Shown: positions 1-12,399 of the stretch, piece after piece | Layout of the letters: the number at the start of each line of letters is the position of its first letter | Numbering within the stretch: the first letter of the stretch is position 1 | Source: Akanthomyces muscarius | Lineage: Eukaryota > Ascomycota > Sordariomycetes > Hypocreales > Cordycipitaceae | DNA length: 64,000 nt | Reading direction: 5' to 3' | Assembly (NCBI RefSeq): GCF_028009165.1 | Contig: NC_079241.1 | Coordinates: 868,001-932,000, forward strand | Notes under the pieces: model-generated | The model's input: only the letters and a program-made list of their open reading frames with translations | What the model was told of the DNA's origin: nothing | The model's database searches: none | Position numbers and translations under genes: made by a program

Positions 1-790
1 ATTATCGCTCAAAAAAAGTTCTTACCTCTGCGAGAGACGGTAGGAGCAATAAAGGTCCTCGTCTGCATCGATCGCGAGACGGTGGCGATGGCAGAGCGGG
101 CGCGCTATTAAGATGCCCCCTCAGTCAGCAAAAGCTCTCCTCGCAACGAGAGAAAAGGCGGCCAAAATGCGCAAAGTGTGCGGCAATGGCGCTGGAAAGC
201 GGAGAGTGAAACACGTACAGCGACCCGAGAGATTTGGCTGAGCATTTTGGATGGATTGGCGTTGCTCAATGGGAAACCCAAGACTGGCAAGATGGACTGA
301 GGGTTTTGTGAAAATCGTGATGTCGACCTCTGTCTCTCCCCCGGCTTAGTCCGTGGCTGGTTTCCAAGTTTCTGCCTGAGGCCCGGACAGTGCCAAGTTT
401 TGGTAGGCATCACGTGACTTCATCTTGGTCGCGAACCTGGCTTCGAATGGGGAAATGTGGCAGTCTACACCGGAGTGCAACCAAAATAAAAGAAACTGGG
501 ACGGCCTGTATTTAATATGTGTTTGCTGATAGTTTCAGGCAGTTCGCAGTGATTGCGGACCAGCTTCGATTGTTTCCATCGGGGCCGATACCTGAGCGCA
601 TGGTTCAGTATATCCAAGGTGGAAACACGGATGTGACAGAAAGCAAAATAAGATTGAGATTCGCTCTATATACGGCTTAAAAGCTCTATCAACGCCAGAT
701 AGCCATTACATATGTCCGAAAGAAAAGCAACTATTCACGATGGCACCGCGAAGCAGCCAAAATGTGCTCGCGACAAGCACAGCATTTCGC
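1..790. other. Window edge and intergenic DNA, no gene seen
   Basis: No reading frame here looks like a protein and no splice-linked frames could be joined. It lies downstream of the DOMON/b561 gene (its 3' side) and may hold the 3' end of that transcript. Nothing else was recognised. Confidence 0.5.
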
Positions 791-2163
791 CTACCGACTC
801 GAGGCTTCGTCTGAGCCAGCTCTTGCCGTCAGGCCCTTGCGAGAAGGGCTGCCGGTGCCTTCACTCTTAGCCCGTTTGGCCTTTCTCATCTCGAGCCAGG
901 GAATGGAGAGAAAGTAAGGTCCAGCAATGACAGCAGCGAGCACAATGTACGCAGTGCGGAAAGCCATGCCAGCGCTGGCCAGCTTAAGGCCCAGGCCGCC
1001 ATTGATGATGCCCAGAATGATGAGCGCACGGCCGTACCAAACATGGATATGACTCAGAGCACCACGACGTCCTTGGCGTTTGTAGCTCGTGTGGTGCAAG
1101 GCACCCAGAATCGGCTGCAGGAACATCAAAGCACACACGATGATTCCAAGACGCGTGTGTGTGTTTTGCCAGAACTTTTCGTGTTAGAAATTCACCGATC
1201 GGGGGTTATTGACAGCATCAAACTTACAATACCAAGTCGATGGGCCAGGACATAGCCCAGGCCTAGACCTGCCCACATGGCCAGGAAAGCCATCGTCTGA
1301 AACGCAGCGTGGAATATCCACTTGCCGATGAAAGGCATCATCAAGGCTCCGGCAGGATACAGGATGACCCAGACAATCATCATCAGAACTCCATGGCCAT
1401 AGAGTAGTGTGCTCGAAACAGGCGAACCAGATCCGCCACCTGGCGAGACAATGTTGCCGCCGCCGCTGCCGCCGCCGTTACCGTCGCCGCTGGTGTTGTT
1501 GCCATTGGGGTTGCTGCCTCCATCGGTACCCGTGAACGGGTTCGCATCGGAGGTGATAGAGGCCTGGCTCAGGTCGATCTGGAAGATGGAGTGGTCGTCG
1601 TGATAGTCGATGCGCGCGCTCTTGTCCTGCGAGTTGATGGCCTGGCCGGTCTTCCACGCCGATATCCAGCCACTGGAGCCCGTGAGGCTGGCGCTCTGGC
1701 AGTCGCCGCAGCGGACATTGGCCACCATTTCGTCATTCACCACGCCGGAGCCGGCGAGCAGCTCAACCTCGGAGCGCTGCGTGTACTGGGGCATGACGTG
1801 CCCGACGCCGGATCGTGTGCTGAGCGTGACGTTGCCGCTGCCGTCTTGGTACATGAGGAAGATCTCGGCGCCCCTCATCTGGCTGCCGATGCCGAGGGCC
1901 GCCCATTCGTAGGTGTTGGGCGCGCGGAGTTGGAAGTAGACGTTGCCGGAGCCACCCTTAATGGCTGATTCTGGAACGCCCCAGCTGAAGCAGATTTTTG
2001 AGTTGTCGCCGACGCAGTGAGGCTCACTGGCTGCGAGGGCACCGATTGAGCCTGAGAGAGAGATGATATGTTAGCAACGGGGATGAAGTCGTGTCTGCAG
2101 ATGCTGGGTCGTACTGAGAGTAGCCAGCGCGACGGCGCCAGCAAAAGATTTGCCCAATCCCAT
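791..2163 (-). CDS. DOMON domain plus cytochrome b561 membrane protein
   Basis: Gene model: exons 2163-2115, 2051-1228 and 1174-791 (418 aa), with introns of 63 bp (branch GCTAAC) and 53 bp. The 49-nt first exon and the start of exon 2 encode a signal peptide of about 23 residues, which is why I chose this ATG. Next comes a CDH-type cytochrome/DOMON domain (about 25-200, with C..GDNSKICFSWGVP near the start), then a Gly/Asn/Ser-rich linker, then a cytochrome b561 transmembrane core of about five helices. Candidate haem-ligand histidines are in LLYGHGVL, WIFHAAFQ, LGALHHTS and LSHIHVWYGR. Family knowledge: such proteins are thought to move electrons across a membrane, with haem on the lumenal DOMON side. 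The physiological donor and acceptor are unknown. The protein is secretory-pathway targeted, probably at the plasma or vacuolar membrane. It is transcribed alone. Confidence 0.85.
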
Positions 2164-4259
2164 GCTTTTGTAACGGTTCAAAGCGTAGGTACTGTTGTAT
2201 TTGTGGCTGACGATACTCGTGTTTGCTACAGAGTAGAATGTGTCCGCCGTATTGCGCGAAGCAGTGTAGGCATGAAGTATGTGAATACTGCAGAATTCTA
2301 TCAGAAATGTTTGGACAGCGGAAAGATGCGAAATCGAGGAGGGCCAGCTTCAGACTTGTACTCAGTCCTCATTCTATCTAGTGTCTGCCACCATGCAGGT
2401 TGTGTTACACGCCCCCAATGATTACCACGCCTCAGAGGAAGCCAGACCAGGGCTAAGGAATCATCAGTACGAGTACGGAGTAAATTGGACAGCCTGAGCT
2501 GCCCAGTCTACAGCGTCATCCCCGCCCAAAAGGGGTGTTTGGTGGTTAGATGGGGGTAGGGTGTAGATTAGATAAATTAGTACATATGGTGCCAACTAGT
2601 GTTTGAGCATCTGGGGGTCATCAGTGATCATCTCATGTGTACTGGTACGCAGTTGCGCCGACGGTTTCATGGTTGCATGGTGCCCGGTGCGGTGCGGCGC
2701 CTCCAGCCCACCAGCTGAGTCTGTGATTCCATCAGAAAAAAGCGATTTGCGCAAGTTGTGTACCCTTTTGAAGTGCACGTCATCTCATACGCGAGCGATA
2801 GACGCCAAGCATGCATCTGCCGAAAAGGCGTTGTTGCTTTGGGAAAAGAGTCGACGCGCAGAATGCCAGTAAGAGCAGGACGAATGACAATCTAGCCAAG
2901 ACTGACAGAGGCAGAGAGAAGATACCGTGGCGTGTACCCAAGTGCCAGTTGCAACAAAGACAAAAACAAGCTTCGGCGCCCCAAGAAACAGCCGGCATAC
3001 TGGTAGCAATGCCTGGTCTTTCATTGGAGGGACAGCTGCGTGTCTCTCGGTCAGTGTCCATGCCGGGGAAAGTGGCGCTACTGGTAGTTAGATTTTAAAA
3101 AGTCTAGCCCGCCCTTGTACCAGTAAGCCCCAAGCTTCTGGGCTAGAGTAACTAGCGGCTTCGGCTTCGAATGGTGCCGCCGGGACAGCAAACCAGCCGA
3201 TTGCTATTTCAAATTAAAGAGGGTTGGGGAGGGGGAGGGAGAGTTGCTCCGTTATCATCTGCTCGATGCTCATCGTTGGTGACTATTCGATTTGGGCTAG
3301 GTCGCAAGCCTTGAATCTCCCCGACGGCCGCCCGTGACGAACTCTAGCTTTGACGCTCTGTGTTGCGTAATGAGGCAGTGCGCGACACTGGATGGTGTTT
3401 CCATTTTCTTTTTTGGCTCCTTTCTGCAAAACCGCCAAGAGAGGCTCTGGCTTAGGCGTTTGACGATCTGCATGAGGGATTGGCAGTTTCGGCCACGGCT
3501 TGGGGTTGCATTGGTATTGGCAGCGCGCTGGTTGGACGGTGCTGTACTCAGTAAGTTAGCTGGAATGTCCTGCCGGGGTGTGTGCCCGTGCCCATAGTTA
3601 CACACCACCGCCGTTGAGCCTTGCATTATCAGATGTGCAACTCAAGCAGGGCGAGAGTCGTCTCGCAGCTACGTAGTCTCTCCCACATTGCCAAGCAACC
3701 TCTTTTCACCTTTGGCGCTGTGCATGGACGAACCAATCGGTAGAGCAAAGCGGCAATTAGAGCATCGTGTACACGCGTACACAATGCTTACATTCTTACT
3801 TGGCAGGGTAAGTTGGCACTTCGGCATCATTCATCGACAGAATGACAGTGCAGCACTGCCACTGGCTGTGGGATGCCCGTCTCATACTTCGCGTCGTACC
3901 ATGTGCTGCACCCTCGCAGCGCTGCCGAGGCCGCTAGTAAAGTAGTCAACAAACAGCGATGGCCCTGAAGAAGCATGTTTTCGAGAGGTGGTTGTATTCG
4001 TGAGAAAAAAATCGCCGTTTCAAAAAGCTCTACAACTGGCTTTCAATTCGTGCATGTTTACCTAGCTGCGACGCCGCGCCCTTCCTCTGATTACTTAGTT
4101 ATAGGTGAGAGGGCAGAACTCAGTACTTCTCAGTCGTGCCACTAGCTTACGATAAGGGCATCGCAAGTTGCCAATCGAAACTGTATAGAAATGAGCACTA
4201 GAGAAGGAGATTATGTACAAAGCTGCACAATAAAATCATATGACAAAACAAGAAATCCC
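2164..4259. other. Intergenic region, no convincing gene
   Basis: About 2.1 kb between two genes on the minus strand. Short overlapping frames occur on both strands, but none has a recognisable domain, codon bias or a splice partner. It should hold the promoter of the DOMON/b561 gene (just above 2163) and the terminator of the ABC transporter (just below 4260). Confidence 0.5.
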
Positions 4260-7200
4260 TTAGCTCAAATGCTGCAACAGTCTCTCTCGGTCGCTATCAT
4301 ACCCACCACTCTCGCTTCGATCCCTGAATCTGGTAACTATCGGATCATCATATTGGCTGAGATGTAGAACCAGATTCGCATTTGCCAGGAGGGCCCGCCG
4401 GTGGCCAACAAACACTTTGGTGCAGTCCGCGAAGGCTGTGGTGACGAGCTGCGCCACAACCTCCTCTGTGTCGGCATCCATACTGGAGGTGCCTTCGTCG
4501 ATCAACAAGATCTTAGATTCCATCATCCGCTTATGGAGAATAGCACGAGCGATTTGAAACAATTGCTTCTGTCCGCTTGATAGCTTTAGCTTTGCCATGC
4601 TTGCATCCAGACCCCCTGCTTCCTCAATCTGGCTCCAAAGGCCGACTTGACGAAATATATCCGCTAAGCCATCATCGCTCGGAAATGGGATGTTTCGAGC
4701 GCGAGAGCTAAACTTGAATGGATCGAGATTGAGGCGAACTGAGCTGTTGAGTTCGAGCCCACCTTGTGTAATCGTTGTTATCCGCATCCGAAGAAGCTCT
4801 CTGGGGACCGTCTTGACCTCTCGGTTATCAATATGGATGGTCCCAGAAAACCCGATCAATTGCAGAAGTGCAAGTACGAGCGTCGATTTGCCACTATAAT
4901 TGCATGGTAGTTAGTTTCTCAGTCGTCCTGGACGTGAGTGAAAGCGAACGCACCTTCCAGTTCGGCCAATAACTCCAATTGTCTGGCCTGGCTGAACTGT
5001 AACGGACATATTTCTGAACACTGTGTGCGCTTTCTCGGTACCAGCCCTAAAGTTCCAAGTTAGTTACGTTTTGTCAATGTCCGAGGCTGCCAGTTCTCAT
5101 GGCTTACTTGTAGACTACACCCACGCAGCTGAAATCCAGTTTGCCAGCTGGCGGCCAGTTCTCGGGCAGCGGCACGCAGTCTCGTTCCTGCTCCTTGGGA
5201 GTCTTGTTCATGAAGTCTCTAATGCGAGCCACAGCACCGAAGGCCATTTCCATATTGACGTAGTATCGCACGAAAATAGCAGCTACATCACTGAAGTAGA
5301 GAAGACTGAGAAGTGACAGGCCCATGGAAGAAGGTGAAGCCGTGTTATGGAACCTCAGGGCGAGGCCGACTATCGCCACGGCGCATGCAGCCGTACTGAG
5401 ATCCATGACTGACCTTAACCATTGGTTGATGGATATGAGAAAATAGAAGGGTTTTTGCGTGAGGTCCAGAATCTCATGGAGTTCGGATTTGAAAGCATCC
5501 TGCCAGCGAAATGTTCGGATATGCTCGATTCCAGCGGCAGTTTCCACGAGGTGCCTCGTTAGTAGCTTCGCGACGTCGAGCTCCATCTCTCTCAGTTGTC
5601 GAGATGTTCGCAGATAGAACCGCTGTACGACGTACACCACGAGAAGAAATACAGGAATGATGGGTGAGGCGTAGCTGGCGCCGGAAGCAATCACGCCAAC
5701 ATCGATGAGAACGGTGAGGCCGACCCAGACTACCGTAATGATAGTTGTCGGCAAAACCTGGGTGGCCATGGAGGTATCGACACTGAACCTGTTGAGCAAG
5801 AAACTTGCGTCTTCTTCCATGAGGTATTCGAACGTCGCTTTACTACTTGTTTCGGCCAAAACCCAATGCAAAGCGTTCACAGATTTCGCGTTGACAAGAT
5901 GAAAGAATCCTCCAATTGCAAATACGTGCATTATCGGATTTGCGATGCCAAATAAAGCATAGCCGGCATAGTATTTGGCATTGGTGGGATCTGCTTCCAT
6001 CCAGATACGCCCAAAGATTTGCGGCATGCGTTCAGCCACAGCTGAAAGCACCAGTACCGCGGCCCAAAACAAGAGGTATAGGGTGCCCGCTGGACTCGCA
6101 AAAAAAGAGTAAAGTGAGAAATCACCTGCTCGCGCGTTGCGTGGGTGATCGCCGGCGTTCTCATTGGGCTTGACCGCCGGGAGGCTCGCGACTTGGCCGG
6201 CGGGCGCGCGGCACATCGCTTCTTCCTGAACATGCATGCTCTTTATTATGGAGTCTGGGGAGAGCTCTCGTGTTGTCAGAGGCGCCCTTTCAACCTCGCC
6301 ATTCTGGTCAATTCGGAAGAGAACATCCGCGTCGACAAGATGTGCCTTGACACTAGTCGTCATGATTATTGTCGTGCGATCGTCCTCCATCAGGTTGCTC
6401 TCACTAAAGAGTCGAAGACGGATCGTTGACGCTGTCTCTCTATCCAATGAGCTGAAAGGATCATCGAGGACCATAATATCCGCCTCCAGATAGAGTGCTC
6501 GCGCCAGCGCGATACGGGACTTTTGCCCTCCGCTCAGATTGCATCCATCAGTTCCGGCAACAGTTTGGTCCTTGTTTGGCATTTGATCGAAATCCTCGTC
6601 TAACGCGCATATGTATACAACTCCTGCATACTTCCTCGCATCGAATGCTTTTTGACCAATAATATTTAGTCGAATCGTGATATTTTGGATCCAAGGCACT
6701 TGGCTGCAATAAGCAATAGAATCGGATGCCAGCTTGATGTCACCGTGACTCAATTGAGCCTCTCCCAAGATGATTTTTAACATTGTTGTCTTTCCGCATC
6801 CGACCGGGCCAAATATCATGGCAACGGTACCGAATGGAAAACCTGCGCAGACACCCCGCAAGATCGGTCCTGCAAAGTCCGACGTGACGCAGGCATACAG
6901 CATTTCCACCGCGAAATATACACCCGGCGCATGCCGATTTCTTGGGCCCTTTTCGCTGCTACTGGCGTCAGCTTCAAAGCGGAATGTCCGCGGGTCGTTC
7001 GGCTCCGGAATGGCCAGATATTCTTGAACACGAGAAATGGCGGCAAAACCGGTTGTCCAGTATGGAAGATATTCGAGGAACAAGGAAAGCGGCTGCGCAA
7101 CTAGTTGCACAAAAGCCAGTGTTGTGAAGAAGCGGGACGGCGTCATGGGCTCCGAGGCACGACTCCAGAACAGAGAACCCGCAACGACGAGCACGGGGGT

Positions 7201-8800
7201 GACAGAGGAGCCAAACGCTGAGAGGGTCAAAGAGACGGTGAGATAATTGCGGTCTCTCATTGCAGCTCGGGTCTCGGCTTCAAACTGTTCCTGCAAATCG
7301 AGAGCGAGAACAGGTGCAAGCCCCATCATTTTGATGTCCTTGGATTGGGCAAGAATGTTTGATGTAGTCTCCACGCGCGTGGATATATGCTCGTTCCACT
7401 TGCGACGAGTGACTAGCATTTTCTTCGCGGTAAACAATACGAGAACCGTCGCAACTATTGATTCATGAGCAAATGAGCACTCCCAGGTGATGCTCAGCTG
7501 GTATAAACGTACCAATAGTAGGAATGAGCGCAAATATTGTAGCAGCGCCTACGAACTTTGCGAGCAGTGCTATTCCAAGACCGATTTCAATGACATAGGC
7601 TGTACATTCATAGGCGAGCTCCACAAGTTGGTCAATGCCTTTCAGGTCCGTGTTAGTCAATGTGATGGCCGCCTTTTTTGTCAATTCAGTTGCGTCAAGT
7701 CTCAACGATTTATGGTAGATGGCGGACGCAAGAATCGCTCGCACACAGATTCTGGCTTGGTTTTTTATGTAGACATACCATGACCTCGAAATCTATGACA
7801 GCTTTTTGTTAGTACATGCTGAAGTGAAGTGCAAAATGAAGATTGTGCCCACCGCCAGGCCAGTGTAGATAATGGCTGTAGCAACCAATAGACCATGCTC
7901 AACGTCGACGGATGGACTTTCGTTGGAAACCTCGTTCACAATGTCCTGTAACAGAAATGGTTGCGAAAATGCGAACCCGGTCACCAGCAAGCGCGGCAAG
8001 AAGACGTATATGAACGGCCAAGGTATAGATAGAAACAGGACAATAGCCAAGGCATATCTAGAGGCTTTCCTTTCGCGTGACGCCCACTTGCATTCGAACT
8101 CGTGGTAAATAATATCGGATGCAAACTGAGACGCAAGGGCAGGGAGCGAGCCATCTGTGATGTTGTGCCGAAATCCGAAAAGTAGAAGAGGGTTAAGCCA
8201 AATGAGTAGCGACTTATTCCAGAAACCTGCGAGGCCTTCACTGCCAAGCGAATCTCTGACATTTTGTGCCTTGATAAGAGACCGTTTAGAAATTTCTTCG
8301 AGGCTAAGTAAAACAAATTTGAGGACCGGAACAGCAATTTGAAGGTGTGCAATTTGTAGTAGGCCAGGGCGGTTGTGATAGGTCAAGGTAGTGACAATAT
8401 CAGCGGGAAGTGTCATGGTGAGGAAAAGACCAAGAAAGGTTGAAGAAGAAAGAAAGTAAAAATGGCCCGAAATGCTGATGATAGCAATGCAGACTGCACT
8501 GAGTAAGGAAAACACGGCCGCGATTCGACCCAGTTTGAGATCCAGATACTCTAGACTGGATGACCACCACAAGACCAAATTCACTATCTGAACGACGACA
8601 AGGGCAATGGCAGCAGCAAGCTTCACGAAGAGCAACCGACCAGGGCGAATGACGACAGTGCCGCGCAACAGTCTGTGGGCGTAAAAGGGAGTTGCGAAGA
8701 GGATGAGAGCGGAAGGGGCAATTTGAAAGATTGTGTGCTCAAACAGCAAGGTGAAATCGAAGTGGCCCAGCAGGCGGGGACCAAATGATTTGTCGTCCAT
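4260..8800 (-). CDS. Full-length ABCC (MRP-type) ABC transporter
   Basis: Gene model: exons 8800-7853, 7792-7513, 7454-5108, 5046-4954 and 4893-4260, giving 1433 aa, the usual length for fungal ABCC pumps. All four introns (58-63 bp) have GT..AG ends and keep the frame. The start is the first true ATG (MDDKSFG). Order: an N-terminal membrane region (TMD0-like), TMD1, NBD1, TMD2, NBD2. NBD1 has Walker A GPVGCGKTT, signature LSGGQKSR and Walker B MVLDDPF; the Asp in place of the catalytic Glu is usual for ABCC NBD1. NBD2 has GRTGSGKST (codons split across intron 4), LSSGQKQ and LLIDEGTSS, so NBD2 should be the active ATPase site. Likely role: ATP-driven export of toxins, conjugates or metabolites at the plasma or vacuolar membrane. 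It lies about 15 kb from the biosynthetic cluster with core genes in between, so membership of that cluster is unlikely though possible. Confidence 0.93.
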
Positions 8801-10659
8801 GGTTGCGGTTGGTCCAGGCTCGCTGAATCCACACAAGTATGGCTGCCGCTTCGCAATTCTTCAGTCTGTTGTAGACGTAGGGAGAACAGTACAAGACGGT
8901 GACGTCTGCGGAAGGAAGATATAGGAAGATGAGGGGTCCAACGCAGACAAGGTTTCACCAAGAAGGAGACTGTGCAAGCGGAGACGGAAAGCAAACGTGC
9001 CACTCGACCAGACAAAGGGAGAATGTAATGGCTAGGAATGAGGAGCCATTATGTGGGAGGAAGGGGGGAAAATGTAGATGAGCGGGCAACAAGTAGAAAG
9101 AAAAACGCCGAGGGGCCCAACGCGGGCGGCAGGCAGGACAGATCAAAAGAACGACAGGGCCAACGCGCGCTGGGGAGGAGAACGACCAAACCGTCCAATG
9201 AAACGGCGAGAGCCGCAAGGAATAAAGTCGTGGTTTGGGGGCGGATAATATCTCTCTTGAGCAGAGAGTGCCCCTCACTCTCGCGTGCACCTCAAAATCG
9301 GCATATTAGGTAGCTGCTCAAGGCCACCAATGTTGTGGCAAGAAGGGGGCTCAGTAACCTCAACAACCAGGGGGCCTGGCAAGATGCATGGAGGAGCAAG
9401 GCATCTCAAGGGCAGACTCGAGCGCTCGGAGCAATCAAGAGACCGGGAAAAGGCTTGGGCTGGATCCCGACGATGAGGGAACGAGCCGTGAGAGGCCCGA
9501 GATGCATGTCCAGGCTTCTCCACCACGACGAGTTAGTGTGCCCGTTGCAGATAAAGGCAGGTGGCGGTAACTAATACGGGTAAAGCCAGCGTTGGATCGA
9601 GCCGGGCGCCACAATTCTCCATAGCTGGTTAGTAGTTGCGCCAACTTCTGCATCTCTGAAGGATCGCACCCAGCCCTCCAGCCTGCTCGCCACGAAAGGC
9701 GGGAACAAGATACGCTGTACAACACTGCTACCTTTGAGAGGGCTGACCTTCAGAAAGAGACCGAGCAACTGCCTAGATGATTGACCGTTGTGTGTGTGTC
9801 AATCAAGTCGGCTTGGTGCGCCGAAGCGAGTACAAATCAGCAACTTAGACCATGTGCGGATGCGAGCCTTCTCTGCGGGGGGGTCCTTTGTTAGACGAAT
9901 TCGTCTCTTCTTGTTCCCGATGTCACATTCTCCGCCGCCCCTCGTAGGGAACTTTTGCCAACTAGTGCGGTAATAGCTCTGCCCGTCGACAGTAGTGCCT
10001 GGACTGGGGTTAGGCCATGTGAATTGATTCTTATTAGTTTGCGCCAATCACCCGCCCGGCACCCGCTCGGCCAGTGCGGCCGCAATAGGTGACTACTAAC
10101 ATGTGAGCAAAGCACGTTGGTAGTGTGGTGTGTCAACTACTATTACCAGTGCCTCAAGGCTGCAGCAGTAGGCTCCGGGGCGACTACGCATTCGAGGCTG
10201 AGCAGCCCACTGCAGAGTAGCATTAGGCAGCCGTTGATGGGGGTCGGATGATGCAACATTGCTCGCACCGCCCGCCCGAGCGGCCAGGTGTGACAGCCGA
10301 CATTCGACAGCAGGCCCCCTCGGTCACCACCGACCAGGCTCTGTCGCCAAAAGCTTCCCAGCTCAGACTGGCTGGCACAGCGCCGGATTACAGAGACTAG
10401 AAGCTCTGGGCACCACCGGCATTGAGTAAGTGAGCATTCACGTACGATGCTAGAGGGCCAGATGCAAAACAGATGGGGCAGGTACAGAAGAGAGGCATGC
10501 CGGAAGAGATTACTATGGGAAGGCTGCAGCTCTGTCTGTGCATTTGCTCTGGTGCTCACTGTGCAACTCGCGGCGAGCCCAGCTGCCGTAGCCAAATCAT
10601 GAATGACAGACGACATCATCTGCATGTCGTCAGCACCCAACCCCCGAAAAATCCAACCT
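8801..10659. other. Intergenic region, ABC transporter promoter side
   Basis: No gene recognised in about 1.9 kb. The part next to 8800 is purine-rich on the plus strand (pyrimidine-rich on the transcribed minus strand), as fungal 5' leaders often are. Frames of 60-165 codons here have no domain, and their composition matches chance open frames in G+C-rich DNA. Confidence 0.45.
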
Positions 10660-11034
10660 CTATTGTCCTAGTGTGCGTGCTCTGTCCGCCGCTCCAACTT
10701 CTGGAGCATATGGTACCGCGGCAAGGCTGTTGACGGGCGAGGTGGTGGTGCCCATGCGCCCGCGCAAGAGCAGGTCATATTCCTGCTGGTCTTTGTTGGT
10801 ACGTTAGCCTCTGGTTTTGTATATATACGCATTGTCGTGCTTCTCCGCGGTTTTCGAACAGAAGGGCAACAATATGTCTGCACACGCGCGCGCGCGCGTA
10901 TGTGTGTGCGTGCTACTCGGGTGGTTGGGTGCTGTGATGGTACATGGTAACCTACCTGCGGGCTGCGGCAGCGGAAGGGCATAGGCGGCCAAGCTCACCG
11001 CGGCGAGGCCGGCGAGGCTCTTCGCCAAAAGCAT
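10660..11034 (-). CDS. Candidate small secreted protein (69 aa)
   Basis: Read from ATG at 11034: exon 1 11034-10956 and exon 2 10790-10660 (210 nt, 69 aa), joined by a 165-bp intron with donor GTAGGT, branch GGCTAAC and acceptor AACAAAG. The first exon encodes a clean signal peptide (MLLAKSLAGLAAVSLAAYA), followed by a short proline-rich stretch; the mature part would be about 50 residues with no cysteine. I do not recognise a family. Signal peptide, in-frame junction and a well-placed branch point together argue for a real gene, but each could occur by chance in a short region. The intron carries a CA/CG dinucleotide run. A different 3' exon is possible. Confidence 0.42.
10881..10911. repeat. 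CG/TG alternating purine-pyrimidine run
   Basis: About 30 bp of alternating CA/CG/TG steps, a low-complexity tract of potential Z-DNA type. It falls inside the putative intron of the small secreted protein gene. Confidence 0.7.
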
Positions 11035-12399
11035 GGCAGAGTGCAATGTTTGAGACGGACAAGACTCGAATTTCTAGTTAAATGCGCAACGGCCGGTCGC
11101 GGGCTTCTTCTCGGTAAACTGGGCGACTAAAAGCTCGAGGTTTGTAGCTTTCAGCTGGTCGGGTTGGCAGATGGGGGGGATGTAGAGAAGTAAAAGAGGT
11201 AGATGGTCGTCTAGTACCTAGTTACCAAGCCGTTGGTGCTAACTAGAGCTAGTTAAATAAGTCGCCCGTCCGTCCACCGTTTTTTACGGGCGCGTTCCAA
11301 CCCCCGCCAGCCCGTCCCAGATATCAGTACGGCTGAGGTCGCCCAGCGCCGAAAGAAAGGCACCATTCTTTCCAAGCCAGTCTCACCGAGCTCGAGCATG
11401 GCAGAAAAGGTATTCTCTTACACAAAGTTCAACTTCGACGCTCTACTCTCCCTCGCAGGACGACTTCGGCGCCGACAATGTACATGCGAGGTGACGGCCA
11501 CGCCAAAGACAGGAAGTATGCACTGGGCCATCCTCGTGTCTTCGACGACGGACTCGACCGGGTCTCTCGTTTCCCGTAACTTAGTGGTCACCATGACATT
11601 GCCTCTGGCGAGACTACGCAGAAAATGCTCCTCAGTGAAGTTGCGACCCTCAAGTTTCCAAGGGCCAATACCTCTGTCCCTGTTCCAAAAGTGTATCCCT
11701 TTAGATTGTCTCGAGATTTGCCCTTTCACAGGTCTTTAACCTTGTTTTGCTGGTAGATCTCTATTTTTCTTATTTTCCGTTGATCGTACGATAACGATAT
11801 CGGGGCACCATAGATTCTCAGGAGCAAAGCAGCCCATCGCCCGCTCTCGGATTATGGCTGGGCCGATGTTCGGCGCGCCAATTACCAGGATGTCCGCAGC
11901 AGCTTCGCCCGCTTCTGCCACTGCCAGATGGATCGAGAAAAAGTGAAGCAGCAGCTGGGAGGTCTGCTGCGACAGCTATCGACATCAAGACGTCGGATGG
12001 TGTCGAATCATGACATATTACTAGCACTGTTCAAGACTCTGGCAGGTGTTACCAGTTCGTGTACCCAACTTTAAAATAGCATTTGTTTGTCTCATTCTCT
12101 ATAGTCATCTGCGCCTAACAACCTAGGTCATTCCAAGTTTTCAACATCCCAACATAATGGGCAGGCAGTTGTCGTCGTCATCCCATCAAAACACTGTATT
12201 GAAATCCCCATCAAACAACACCAGCTGTAGTTATAAGTTTATGACGCCGCAAAACAATGTTCTAGAAACATTCTAACATAACAGAACTTTTGAAAGAAAG
12301 AAGTCGCAACTTGTAAAACAAATATGACAAATCTAATCGATTCCTCTAAAAGGAGCAAACGCTCTGGGAGGTGTGGTCTTGCCACGCTCCGCCATGCAG
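11035..12399. other. Intergenic region with only doubtful frames
   Basis: A 113-codon plus-strand frame (11398-11739) and short minus-strand frames (11736-12027) overlap here, but none resembles a known domain and no splice model links them. The stretch next to 12400 is A+T-richer and probably holds the 3' untranslated region of the kinase gene. Confidence 0.45.

Noticed and set aside
4260..8800. ABCC transporter as the exporter of the biosynthetic cluster
   Set aside because: About 15 kb and five or more core genes lie between it and the NRPS; kept only as an alternative.
11398..12027. 113-codon plus-strand frame and minus-strand frames with ADILVIGAPNIGPAII
   Set aside because: The frames overlap on both strands, have no clear domain and cannot be joined by good splice sites.
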